From an uncultured Oscillospiraceae bacterium (GTDB lineage Bacteria; Bacillota; Clostridia; Oscillospirales; Oscillospiraceae), in assembly GCA_947624465.1 (NCBI GenBank), contig CANQKJ010000001.1:1-31584 (forward strand): a stretch of DNA of 31,584 bases. Reading direction: 5' to 3'. Each line of letters starts with the position of its first letter. Within the stretch, counting starts at the first letter, position 1. This document shows, piece after piece, positions 14,991 through 22,849 of this stretch. Below the pieces are notes generated by a model. It did not search any database, was not told where the DNA came from, and was given only the letters and a program-made list of their open reading frames with translations. Made by a program: the position numbers and the translations under genes.

Positions 14991-17645
14991 ATGGAGCAAA
15001 CGATCCAAAAAGGGGCGTATCTGCGGGGCATCCGCGTCCCGAAGGGGGCGGCGGGGGACAGCCCCCTGGTCCGCCGGGAGGGCGCGCCCGCCGGACAGGA
15101 CGAGGTGAAGGTCATCAAGACCGCCTGCCGGGCCTGCATCGCCAACTGCGGGGTGCTGGCCACGGTGAAGAACGGCCGGGTGGTGAGCCTGCGGGGGAAC
15201 CCGGAGGACCCCATGAGCAAGGGGAGGATGTGCGCCAAGGGCCTGTCCGGCATCCAGGCGCTGTACCACCCCAACCGGAACAAGTACCCCATGAAGCGGG
15301 TGGGGCCGAGAGGCAGCGGCCAGTGGAAGCGCATCAGCTGGGACGAGGCCCTGGACACCATCGCCAAAAAGCTGATGGAGACACGGGAGAAGTACGGCGC
15401 GGAGGCGGTGTTCTGTTCCACCGGCGGCGGCGGCAACCCGGAGATCTGGTCCATCGCCCGGTTCTGCAACATCTTCGGCACCCCCAACTGGTTCGAGCCG
15501 GGGTGCGCCCAGTGCTATCTGCCCCGGGTTTTGGCCTACACCATGATGTACGGCGGGGTGGACCCCAGCATCGCCGACTCCAACGCCCTGGAGCTGTACT
15601 TCCCGGAGGACACTCCCATCAAGGCCCTGGTGCTGTGGGGCACCGACCCCTCCTACTCCTGCCCCGCCTCCGGCGGCGGCATGGTGGCCGACCTGCGGGC
15701 CAAGGGGGTCAAAACGGTGGTGGTGGACCCCCGCCTCACCCCCGACGCCGCCAAGGCCGACGTGTGGCTGCCCATCCGCCCGGGCACCGACGTGGCCCTG
15801 GAGCTGGCCTGGATCCGGTACATCCTGGACAAGAAGCTGTATGACGCCGACTTCGTGATGAAGTGGACCAACCTGCCCTATCTGGTGGACGCGGAGACCA
15901 AGATGCTCCTGCGGGCCAAGACCGGCGGGGAGGGGGAGCCCGACACCTTTCTGGTGTGGGACAAAAAGACCAGCTCCGCCAAACCCCTGGCGTACCCCTG
16001 GGACGACGAGCTGGACCCCGCCCTGGACGGGGAGTTCACGGTGGACGGACGGGTTTGCAAGACCGGCTGCCGCCTGCTCTGGGAGCGGTGCGGGGAGTAC
16101 ACTCTGGAGCGGGCGGCGGAGATCTGCTGGCTGGACGCGGAGCGCATCGAGAAGGCCATCCGTGTGTTTACCGACAACGCCCCCAGCGGCCTCGCCATCG
16201 GGGTGGCCACCGACCAGACCCCCAACTCGGTCCAAGCGGCCATGGCGGCGGCCACCATCGACCTGCTGATGGGCAACGTGGAGCGCCCCGGCGCCCTGCT
16301 CCAGCGGTTCCGCACCAGCGGCTGCTTCGATATGCCCAACTACCCGGTGCCCGTGGCGGCGGACCGCCTGCCCCCGGAGCAGCTGAAAAAGCGGCTGGGG
16401 GGCCGGGCCCACAAGGGCCTGGGCATCTGGTGGGCGGGGCACCCGTCCTCCATATTGGAGGCCATCCTCACCGGGGAGCCCTATCAGCCCCGGGTGTGGA
16501 TCGACCGGTCCGGCAATAAGCTGGCCGCCACCGCCGACTCCAAAAAGTGGGCCCAGGCCATCGAAAAGCTGGACTTTATCGTCCACGTGTATATGTACCC
16601 CACCTCCTTCTCCGCCTACGCCGACATCCTCATCCCCTCGGAGGAGTGGCTGGAGACGGATATGCTGGTGGAGACCTGCAACACCCTGGTGGCCCGCCAG
16701 CAGGTGACCCATCTGTGGGAGACCATGGATGAGACCCTGTTCTGGTCCAAACTGGCCAAACGCTGCGGCGAGCTGGGCCACGAGGGGTGCGCCAGGGCCT
16801 TCGACGCGGAGTACATGGGCCACGACCTGCCCTACTGGGACAGCATGGAGGAGTTTTTGGACCACTGGGTGAACCGGCTGGGCATGAGTTGGAAGGAGTT
16901 CGCCGCGAAGGCCCCCATCGAGTACCTGCCCAAGGACCAGTGGCGGTCCTACTATGTGTACCTCCGGCCCGACCCCAAGAACGGCGGCAAGCCGGCGGGC
17001 TTCCCTACCCCCTCCAAAAAATGCGAGCTGTACCTGGAGAGCATGATCACCCTGGGCCGCACCGGCAAGCCCTTCAGCCCCATCGAGCTGGAGCCGGCGG
17101 ACCAGGACTACGACCCGCTGCCCTATTATCTGGAGCCGGTGGAGAGCCCCAACGCCGAGATCGCCAGGGAGTACCCCCTGGTCTACACCGGCGGCCGGGT
17201 GCCATATTACCACCACAACACCCTCAGGAACATCCCCTGGCTGCGGGAGATGTACCCCGCCCCCGAGCTGTGGATCCACCCCGACGCGGCGGCGAAATAC
17301 GCCGTGGAGGACGGGGACTGGGTGTGGGTGGAGTCCCTGCGGGGCAGGACCCGGGCCGTGGCCAAGGTCACGGCGGGCATCAACCCCGGCACCGTGTTCA
17401 TGGAGCGGTTCTGGGCGCCGGAGAACCTGAACGGCCCCACCCACGGCTGGCAGGAGATGAACGTGAACCTGCTCACCAAGGCCACCGCCCCCTTCAACGA
17501 CGTGGTGGGCACCTACACCCTGCGGGCCTTCCAGGTGAAGGTCTACAAGGCGGAGGGGGCCCCCGAGGGGGTCTGGCTGGACCCGGAGGAGTTCCGGCCC
17601 TGGCTGCCCGTCCCCGCCGATCCCACACGGGAGGTGAGAGCATGA
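14991..17645 (+). CDS. Cytoplasmic molybdopterin oxidoreductase, DMSO reductase family, substrate unknown
   Basis: An 884-residue catalytic subunit expected to hold Mo- or W-bis-molybdopterin guanine dinucleotide. The N-terminal 4Fe-4S site is C46-x2-C49-x3-C53-x27-C81 (CRACIANC, then GRMCAKG). Family blocks follow: WKRISWDEALD, FGTPNWFEPGCAQCYLPR, VLWGTDPSYSCP, VVVDPRLTPDAAKADVWLPI RPGTDVAL, and a C-terminal dinucleotide-binding domain with YPLVYTGGRVPYYHHNT. The molybdenum ligand is probably a cysteine of G-C172-AQ-C175, unproven. There is no twin-arginine or other signal, so it works in the cytoplasm. ATG 14991 follows GGAGGAAGGAGG. It overlaps the ferredoxin gene by ATGA. Known relatives include thiosulfate/polysulfide reductases, acetylene hydratase and transhydroxylase, and none can be chosen. 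Confidence 0.9.
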   Translation: MEQTIQKGAYLRGIRVPKGAAGDSPLVRREGAPAGQDEVKVIKTACRACIANCGVLATVKNGRVVSLRGNPEDPMSKGRMCAKGLSGIQALYHPNRNKYPMKRVGPRGSGQWKRISWDEALDTIAKKLMETREKYGAEAVFCSTGGGGNPEIWSIARFCNIFGTPNWFEPGCAQCYLPRVLAYTMMYGGVDPSIADSNALELYFPEDTPIKALVLWGTDPSYSCPASGGGMVADLRAKGVKTVVVDPRLTPDAAKADVWLPIRPGTDVALELAWIRYILDKKLYDADFVMKWTNLPYLVDAETKMLLRAKTGGEGEPDTFLVWDKKTSSAKPLAYPWDDELDPALDGEFTVDGRVCKTGCRLLWERCGEYTLERAAEICWLDAERIEKAIRVFTDNAPSGLAIGVATDQTPNSVQAAMAAATIDLLMGNVERPGALLQRFRTSGCFDMPNYPVPVAADRLPPEQLKKRLGGRAHKGLGIWWAGHPSSILEAILTGEPYQPRVWIDRSGNKLAATADSKKWAQAIEKLDFIVHVYMYPTSFSAYADILIPSEEWLETDMLVETCNTLVARQQVTHLWETMDETLFWSKLAKRCGELGHEGCARAFDAEYMGHDLPYWDSMEEFLDHWVNRLGMSWKEFAAKAPIEYLPKDQWRSYYVYLRPDPKNGGKPAGFPTPSKKCELYLESMITLGRTGKPFSPIELEPADQDYDPLPYYLEPVESPNAEIAREYPLVYTGGRVPYYHHNTLRNIPWLREMYPAPELWIHPDAAAKYAVEDGDWVWVESLRGRTRAVAKVTAGINPGTVFMERFWAPENLNGPTHGWQEMNVNLLTKATAPFNDVVGTYTLRAFQVKVYKAEGAPEGVWLDPEEFRPWLPVPADPTREVRA

Positions 17646-18268
17646 GCCAGTATACCTTTGTCATCGACGCCGACCGCTGCATCGGCTGCAAGGGCTGCCA
17701 GGTGGCCTGCAAGATGGAGAACACGGTGGCCCTGGGCCCCGGCCGGAACAAGGTCTGCACCGTGGGCCCCACCGGGGTCTATCCCGACCTGCAGATGTAC
17801 TTTGCCACGGTCATGTGCCAGCAGTGTGAAAACCCCGCCTGTACGGCGGTGTGCCCCACCGGGGCCTGTTACAAGGATGAGGATGGCGTGGTCCGCATCG
17901 ACCGGGACCTCTGCATCGGCTGCGGCTCCTGCCGCCGGGCCTGTCCCTACGGGTGCATCCAGGAGAACAGGGAGCTGCGGGTCTCCGACAAGTGCGACCT
18001 GTGCGCCCATCTGCGGGCCATCGGCGACACCCCCGCCTGCGTCCGCAACTGCGCCGGCGGCGCCCTCCACTACGGGGACGTGGACGACCCCGACAGCGAG
18101 GTCAGCAAACTGCTGGCCGCCGAGGCCCCCGAACACATCCACACCCTGCGGGACGAGGGCAACGGTCCCACCGCCCGCTACATCCTGCGCCACGCCGACT
18201 GGGTGGACATCCGCCCCCAGGACTGCGTGGAGCACAGCGCCCATCGGAAGGGAGGACGGAGAAGATGA
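17642..18268 (+). CDS. Four-cluster 4Fe-4S electron-transfer subunit (DmsB/PhsB type)
   Basis: A 208-residue soluble ferredoxin-like subunit that wires the molybdenum subunit to its electron partner. Cysteine groups are visible in order: C13, C16, C19, C23 (CIGCKGCQVAC), then CQQCENPACTAVCPTGAC, then CIGCGSCRRACPYGC, then CDLC with a distal CVRNC. That is the four-cluster pattern of the DMSO-reductase beta subunits. No membrane anchor or signal is present. The ATG lies inside the stop of the previous gene (ATGA) and its own stop overlaps the next start (ATGATG), so the three genes are translationally coupled and probably form one complex. Confidence 0.93.
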   Translation: MSQYTFVIDADRCIGCKGCQVACKMENTVALGPGRNKVCTVGPTGVYPDLQMYFATVMCQQCENPACTAVCPTGACYKDEDGVVRIDRDLCIGCGSCRRACPYGCIQENRELRVSDKCDLCAHLRAIGDTPACVRNCAGGALHYGDVDDPDSEVSKLLAAEAPEHIHTLRDEGNGPTARYILRHADWVDIRPQDCVEHSAHRKGGRRR

Positions 18269-19905
18269 TGATCTCCAAAGCGGAATTTCGGGGCAGGGCG
18301 GAGCTGTACCGCCTGCTGTCCCGGCTGTACGAGCGGGAGGCGGACCAGGCCCTGCTGGACAGCCTGCAGAGCCTCTCCCTCCCGGAGGACAACGACGATC
18401 TGAAGCAGGGGGCCGCCGCCCTGCGGGAGTATCTGGCCTCCGCCGGGCCGGACGCGGTGGAGGAGCTGGCGGTGGACTACGCCGCCGTCTTCCTGGCCGC
18501 CGGCTCTGCCGAGGGGGCCGCCGCCCTGCCCTGCGAGTCGGTCTACACCAGTCCCAGGCGCATCTTCATGCAGGAGGCCTGGGAGCAGGTCTGCAGGCTG
18601 TACGCCGGGAAGGGCCTGGGCAAGGCGGAGGGCCGCGCCGATTTGATGGAGGACCATCTGGCCCTGGAGCTGGCCTTTTTGGGCTGGCTGGTGGAAAACG
18701 GCGCGGTCTCCGAGCAGAAGTCCTTCCTGGAGGACCACCTGCTGAACTGGCTGCCCGCCTTCGCCGCCGACGTGGAGAAGTACGGCCGCACCCCCTTCTA
18801 CAAGGCGGTGACCCGGATCGCGCTGGGCTTTCTGGAGCTGGAGCGGGGATTGCTGGAGGGGCTGGACAGCGGGGAGCTGTCCATGGCCCGGAGTTTTTCC
18901 GTGCGGAACGACCGCTTTGCCCCCATCCTGGCCCGGCTGAGGGAGAAGTATCGGGTGTTCGCCCCCAAGCGCTTCCCCAAGCGGGGGCTCAAGGGGGCCG
19001 ACCTCATCCGCTACGGGGAGATCGACGCCTTGACGGACATCGTGTATAAAGAGAAGTCCCACCTGTCCGCCAAGGAGGTGTTCTACCCCGTCTCCCAGAC
19101 GCTGTTCCGCTTCACCGGGGAGGAGTGTACCCAGGAGGAGCCGGCGGACGAGCGGGAGATCATCCTGCTGGCCCGGCCCTGCGATCTGAACGCCGTCCGC
19201 CGGCTGGACGCCATCTTCCTCCGCAACGGGCAGCCCGACCTCTACTATGCCCGGATGCGGGAGAGGCTCCACCTGTTCCTGCTGGAGTGCCGGGAGACCT
19301 TCGACAACTGCTTCTGCGTGTCCATGGGTTCCAACATCGCCCTGGACTACGAGGCCGCTGTCCGCATCGACGATATCTGCGCCCTCATAGAGGTCAAAAA
19401 CGAGGCCTTCCTGCCCTATTTCGAGGACGAGGTGCCCATCGACTTCGCGCCCGAGTTCGTCAGTGAGAACCGGCGGGCCGCCCGCATCCCCGATATCAGG
19501 CGGGAACAGCTGGCGGAGATCACCGCCCTGGACTACTGGAAGCAGTTCGACGACAGGTGCATCGGCTGCGGCGGCTGCAACACCGCCTGCCCCACCTGCT
19601 CCTGTTTCGACACGGTGGACGTCATCTACCACGAGACCAGCCGGGACGGCGAGCGCCGCCGAGTGTGGTCCGGCTGTATGCTGGAGGACTTTACCCGCAC
19701 CGCCGGCGGCGCCCTGGCCCGAAAGACCCCCGGCGCCAATATGCGCTTCAAGGTGCTGCACAAGATCTTCGACTTCAAGCTGCGCTTCGGGGAGGAGCAT
19801 ATGTGCGTGGGCTGCGGCCGGTGCGTCGACCGCTGCCCGAAGGAAATCGACTACCTGGACGCCGTGAACGGCCTCAGCGATCTGCTGGCCGGAAAGGAGG
19901 GCTGA
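18265..19905 (+). CDS. Fusion of a TorD-like molybdoenzyme chaperone and an AsrA-like iron-sulfur subunit
   Basis: A 546-residue protein with two modules. Residues 1 to about 205 are all-helical and resemble TorD/DmsD chaperones, which hold the apo-molybdoenzyme during cofactor insertion: FRGRAELYRLLSRLYERE, ALREYLAS, VDYAAVFLA, PCESVYTSPRR, EDHLALELAFLGWLV. Residues from about 210 to 546 match anaerobic sulfite reductase subunit A (and sulfhydrogenase beta): LREKYRVFAP, LIRYGEI, ILLARPCDLNAVRRLD, then two 4Fe-4S sites, C432-C435-C438-C442 (with extra C445, C447) and C514-C517-C520-C524. Each part alone normally is a separate gene; a fused form is unusual. ATG 18265 follows GGGAGG by 9 bases. 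asrB follows at 3 bases. Confidence 0.88.
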   Translation: MMISKAEFRGRAELYRLLSRLYEREADQALLDSLQSLSLPEDNDDLKQGAAALREYLASAGPDAVEELAVDYAAVFLAAGSAEGAAALPCESVYTSPRRIFMQEAWEQVCRLYAGKGLGKAEGRADLMEDHLALELAFLGWLVENGAVSEQKSFLEDHLLNWLPAFAADVEKYGRTPFYKAVTRIALGFLELERGLLEGLDSGELSMARSFSVRNDRFAPILARLREKYRVFAPKRFPKRGLKGADLIRYGEIDALTDIVYKEKSHLSAKEVFYPVSQTLFRFTGEECTQEEPADEREIILLARPCDLNAVRRLDAIFLRNGQPDLYYARMRERLHLFLLECRETFDNCFCVSMGSNIALDYEAAVRIDDICALIEVKNEAFLPYFEDEVPIDFAPEFVSENRRAARIPDIRREQLAEITALDYWKQFDDRCIGCGGCNTACPTCSCFDTVDVIYHETSRDGERRRVWSGCMLEDFTRTAGGALARKTPGANMRFKVLHKIFDFKLRFGEEHMCVGCGRCVDRCPKEIDYLDAVNGLSDLLAGKEG

Positions 19906-19908
19906 TCC

Positions 19909-20697
19909 GTGGAAAATATCATGCTGCCGAGCCCCCATAAGATCCTCAGCATCGTCAAGGAGACCCGGGCGGAGTACACCTTCCGGGTGGCCTACGAGGG
20001 GGAGACGAAACACGGCCAGTTCTTCCAGCTGTCCATCCCCAAGGTGGGGGAGGCCCCCATCTCGGTCAGCGGCAAGGGGGAGGGCTACATCGAGTTCACC
20101 ATCCGCAAGATCGGACGGCTCACGCAAGGGATCTTCGGCCTCCAGCCGGGGGATATGCTGTTCATGCGGGGGCCCTACGGCAACGCCTTCCCCATCGAGC
20201 GGTTCAAAGGGAAGGACCTGGTGGTCATCTGCGGCGGCACCGGCATGGCCCCGGTCAAAACCCTCCTCAACCACTTCTACGACCACCCGGAGGAGGGCAG
20301 GTCCGTCCACCTGATCTGCGGGTTCAAGGACATCGACTGCGTGCTGTTCACCGAGGAGATCGAGAAGTTCAGGGGGAAGTTCCACGTCATCCCCACCCTG
20401 GACAACTCCTCCGCCCCCGGCTTTGAGACCGGCATGGTCACCGTCCACATCGGCAACATCCCCTTCGACCAGTTCGAGGACTACAACGTGGTCATCGTGG
20501 GGCCGCCGGTGATGATGCGCTTCGCCGCCCTGGAGTGCGTGAAGCGCGGCGTGCCCGAGGAGAAGATCTGGGTGTCCTTCGAGCGGCGGATGTCCTGCGC
20601 GGTGGGCAAGTGCGGCCACTGCAAGATCAACGAGACCTACGTCTGCCTGGAGGGCCCGGTATTCAATTACAGCCGGGCCAAAGACCTGCTGGACTGA
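19909..20697 (+). CDS. asrB: AsrB-like FAD/NAD(P)H oxidoreductase subunit
   Basis: A 262-residue cytoplasmic flavoprotein homologous to anaerobic sulfite reductase subunit B and sulfhydrogenase gamma. It takes electrons from NAD(P)H through FAD and an iron-sulfur cluster. Visible parts are a ferredoxin-reductase-like barrel (GQFFQLSIPKVGEAPISVSG), GDMLFMRGPYGNAFP, the nucleotide-binding VVICGGTGMAPVKTLL, VIVGPPVMMRF, and a C-terminal cluster with MSCAVGKCGHCKI and a later C at ETYVC. GTG 19909 follows AAGGAGG by 8 bases and lies 3 bases after the TorD-AsrA stop. AsrC, the siroheme sulfite reductase that normally follows, is absent, so sulfite reduction is unlikely. Confidence 0.92.
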   Translation: MENIMLPSPHKILSIVKETRAEYTFRVAYEGETKHGQFFQLSIPKVGEAPISVSGKGEGYIEFTIRKIGRLTQGIFGLQPGDMLFMRGPYGNAFPIERFKGKDLVVICGGTGMAPVKTLLNHFYDHPEEGRSVHLICGFKDIDCVLFTEEIEKFRGKFHVIPTLDNSSAPGFETGMVTVHIGNIPFDQFEDYNVVIVGPPVMMRFAALECVKRGVPEEKIWVSFERRMSCAVGKCGHCKINETYVCLEGPVFNYSRAKDLLD

Positions 20698-20717
20698 TAA
20701 AACCCTACATCCATAAG

Positions 20718-20754
20718 AAGAGCCTCTCAGGAGTTCGGCCCCTGAGAGGCTCTT
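20718..20754. terminator. Terminator between the molybdoenzyme operon and birA
   Basis: A 14-base perfect stem (AAGAGCCTCTCAGG with CCTGAGAGGCTCTT, 9-base loop) followed by TCCTCATTT. It lies 20 bases after asrB and can also serve birA on the other strand. Confidence 0.9.
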
Positions 20755-20780
20755 TCCTCATTTATCGTGACCGGCGGCCC

Positions 20781-21602
20781 TCACAGCATGGTCACCGTCC
20801 CGGAGGAGACGGCGCGCTCCTCCCCGCCGTCCTCCGCCACCACCAGGGCAAAGCGGTCGTTCACCCCTTTGGCCGTGCCGGTAAGGAGCTTCCCGTCCCG
20901 CTCAAAGGACACCCGCCGCCCCGGGGTGAGGCAGCGGGCCCGGTAGCGGTCCAGCCACTCCGCCCGGCGGGCGGGGAACTCCGCCGCCAGCGCGTCCAGC
21001 CGCTCCAGCAGACACATGGCCAGCAGATTGGGGTTCACGGGATATCCCGCCTGGGCCAGGGAAACGGCGATATCCTCCAGTCCCTGGGCCCGGAAGATCT
21101 CCGCGGTCTGGGTCAGGTTGACCCCCATGCCGATCACCGCCCAGGCGGCCTCTCCGTTCCCGTCCAGCGGGGCCAGCTCGGTGAGGATGCCCACCAGCTT
21201 CCGTCCGTCCAGCCAGATGTCGTTGAGCCATTTGATCTCCGCCGGCGCGCCGCTGGCCCTCTCGACGGCCTCCCGGACGACCGCCGCGGTCCAGCCGGTG
21301 AGGGTGAGCAGGTCCTCCACGGAGGCCCTGGGCCGCAGCAATACCGACAGATAGAGCCCCTCCCCCCTGGGGGATTGGAAGGAGCGGCCATGGGTGCCCC
21401 GGCCGGCGGTCTGTTCCAGGGCCAGAAGGGCCGTCCCCGCCGGGGCGCCGGCGGCGGCCAGGGCCTTCAGGCGGGTATTGGTGGAGTCCACCCGGTCCTC
21501 CACGACGATCTTCCCCGCGAACAGGCTGTCCGCCGGGACCGCGGCGTTGAGCCAGGGGGCGGACAGGGCGGGGGGCGGAGATACGCGGTCCATGGGTCTC
21601 AT
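20781..21602 (-). CDS. birA: Biotin-[acetyl-CoA-carboxylase] ligase
   Basis: A 273-residue cytoplasmic enzyme that makes biotinyl-AMP and attaches biotin to carboxylase lysines. There is no N-terminal helix-turn-helix, so it is the ligase-only type without repressor function. Visible motifs are DSTNTRLKALA, the biotin-binding loop QTAGRGTHGRSFQSP (usually GRGRxGR), LYLSVLLRP, KWLNDIWLDGRKLVGILTE and GMGVNLTQ. The start ATG at 21602 overlaps the TGA of the upstream protease (ATGA) and has no strong ribosome site, so it should be translated by coupling. A second in-frame ATG lies 9 bases later. Confidence 0.95.
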   Translation of the reverse strand: MRPMDRVSPPPALSAPWLNAAVPADSLFAGKIVVEDRVDSTNTRLKALAAAGAPAGTALLALEQTAGRGTHGRSFQSPRGEGLYLSVLLRPRASVEDLLTLTGWTAAVVREAVERASGAPAEIKWLNDIWLDGRKLVGILTELAPLDGNGEAAWAVIGMGVNLTQTAEIFRAQGLEDIAVSLAQAGYPVNPNLLAMCLLERLDALAAEFPARRAEWLDRYRARCLTPGRRVSFERDGKLLTGTAKGVNDRFALVVAEDGGEERAVSSGTVTML

Positions 21603-22825
21603 GGCGCTTGGGTCTGGCCCAGGGTGTCGATGAGGGGGAGGACGATCTCCAGCTCCCTCCCGCCCCGGAGGACGGTGCAGGCGACTTCGCCGCCCACCCC
21701 GGTGGTGTAGAGGATCCGGCGCAGGGAGGCCAGGGTGGGGGTCTCCGTCCCGTTGGCGGCCACGATCAGGTCATCCACCCGGAGGCCGGCCTCACGGGGG
21801 GCGTCGGCGGTGATCACCTTCACCAGGATACCCGCGCGGCCGTCTACCGTGGAGACCTGGCAGGAGATGCCGATGGAGGGCCGCCAGCTCGCCCCGGTGG
21901 CCAGGATGCGGTTGACAAAGGGCAGAAGGTCGGTCACCGGGATGGCCAGCCCCAGCCCTTCGATGACGGTGTCGTTTTCGATGCCGGTGATCTTGGCGGA
22001 GGTGATGCCAACCACCTGGCCCCGGTCGTTCAGCAGGGGCCCGCCGGAGTTGCCGACGTTCAGCGGGGCGTCGGTCTGGATCATGCCCAGGCCGTTGGGG
22101 ACGTCGCTCCCCTCCCGGCCCAGGGCGGACACGATGCCCTTGGTCATGGAGCCGTACAGATCTCCCATGGGATTGCCGACGGCGTACACCTGGTCTCCTA
22201 CCGACAGGGCGTCCGAGTCCCCCAGGGGGAGGACGGGCAGATCACGGCCGTCGATCTTCAGCACAGCCAGGTCGAACTCCTCGTCGAAGCCCACCACCCG
22301 GGCGGGGCAGACGGAGCGGTCGGACAGGAGCATGACCTCCAGGGCGGTGCCCTCGTCGATGATGTGGTAGTTGGTGAGCAGATAGCCGGAGCCCTCCACC
22401 AAAAATCCGGTGCCGGTGCTGTACCCGTTCCGCTTCCGGGCGGTGACGCACACCACGCCGGGCAGCACCCGCTCATAGATGGCGGCGGCGTCCATCGCGC
22501 TCTCTTCGGACGTGTCCGCCGCCAGCCGGATCTCCGGGTCGGGGACGGTCCAGGGCAGGTCCTCCGGGGTCCATCCGGGGGCTGGCCCGGTCACGGCGGG
22601 CTCTCCGGTGGACGTGGGGCCGGAGGCCGCAGGCGCCCGCCGGAAGGTGGCCACCCGGAAGATCAGAATGCCTACGCTGACCAGACAGGCCGCACACATC
22701 AGCACCAGCAGGGTGATGCCGGCGATCCGCAGAAAATCCGGCTTCTGCCGGGGCGGCTTCGGGAGCTTGGGCAGGGAGCGCCCCTCCGCGCCGGCGGGCC
22801 AGCGGTGGGCCAGATAGTTGTCCAT
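21599..22825 (-). CDS. Membrane-anchored HtrA/DegP-like serine protease with PDZ domain
   Basis: A 408-residue quality-control protease acting outside the membrane. One transmembrane helix lies at about 32-56, after a basic, proline-rich cytoplasmic start. The trypsin-like domain (about 115-305) has the catalytic triad H154 (LTNYHIID), D185 (EEFDLAVLK) and S260 (NVGNSGGPLL). A C-terminal PDZ domain (about 315-400) contains GLRVDDLIVAANG. ATG 22825 follows GGAGGGAG. It sits 24 bases after a histidine kinase gene and overlaps birA by 4 bases. Placement beside a two-component system is common for envelope-stress proteases, so control by that system is likely. Confidence 0.95.
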   Translation of the reverse strand: MDNYLAHRWPAGAEGRSLPKLPKPPRQKPDFLRIAGITLLVLMCAACLVSVGILIFRVATFRRAPAASGPTSTGEPAVTGPAPGWTPEDLPWTVPDPEIRLAADTSEESAMDAAAIYERVLPGVVCVTARKRNGYSTGTGFLVEGSGYLLTNYHIIDEGTALEVMLLSDRSVCPARVVGFDEEFDLAVLKIDGRDLPVLPLGDSDALSVGDQVYAVGNPMGDLYGSMTKGIVSALGREGSDVPNGLGMIQTDAPLNVGNSGGPLLNDRGQVVGITSAKITGIENDTVIEGLGLAIPVTDLLPFVNRILATGASWRPSIGISCQVSTVDGRAGILVKVITADAPREAGLRVDDLIVAANGTETPTLASLRRILYTTGVGGEVACTVLRGGRELEIVLPLIDTLGQTQAP

Positions 22826-22849
22826 GGACGCTCCCTCCTCTCCGAACGC

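Noticed and set aside
14991..15060. Twin-arginine export signal on the molybdoenzyme
   Set aside because: The N-terminus has no RR motif and no hydrophobic stretch, so the enzyme should be cytoplasmic despite the TorD partner.
14991..18268. Pyrogallol-phloroglucinol transhydroxylase
   Set aside because: Subunit sizes are roughly similar, but the catalytic subunit here carries an N-terminal 4Fe-4S cysteine set and the partner has four clusters plus an AsrAB module, which fits a reductase better than a transhydroxylase needing no external electrons.
17642..20697. Anaerobic sulfite reductase operon asrABC
   Set aside because: No AsrC or any siroheme protein follows asrB; a terminator and birA come next. 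The partner in the operon is a molybdenum enzyme.
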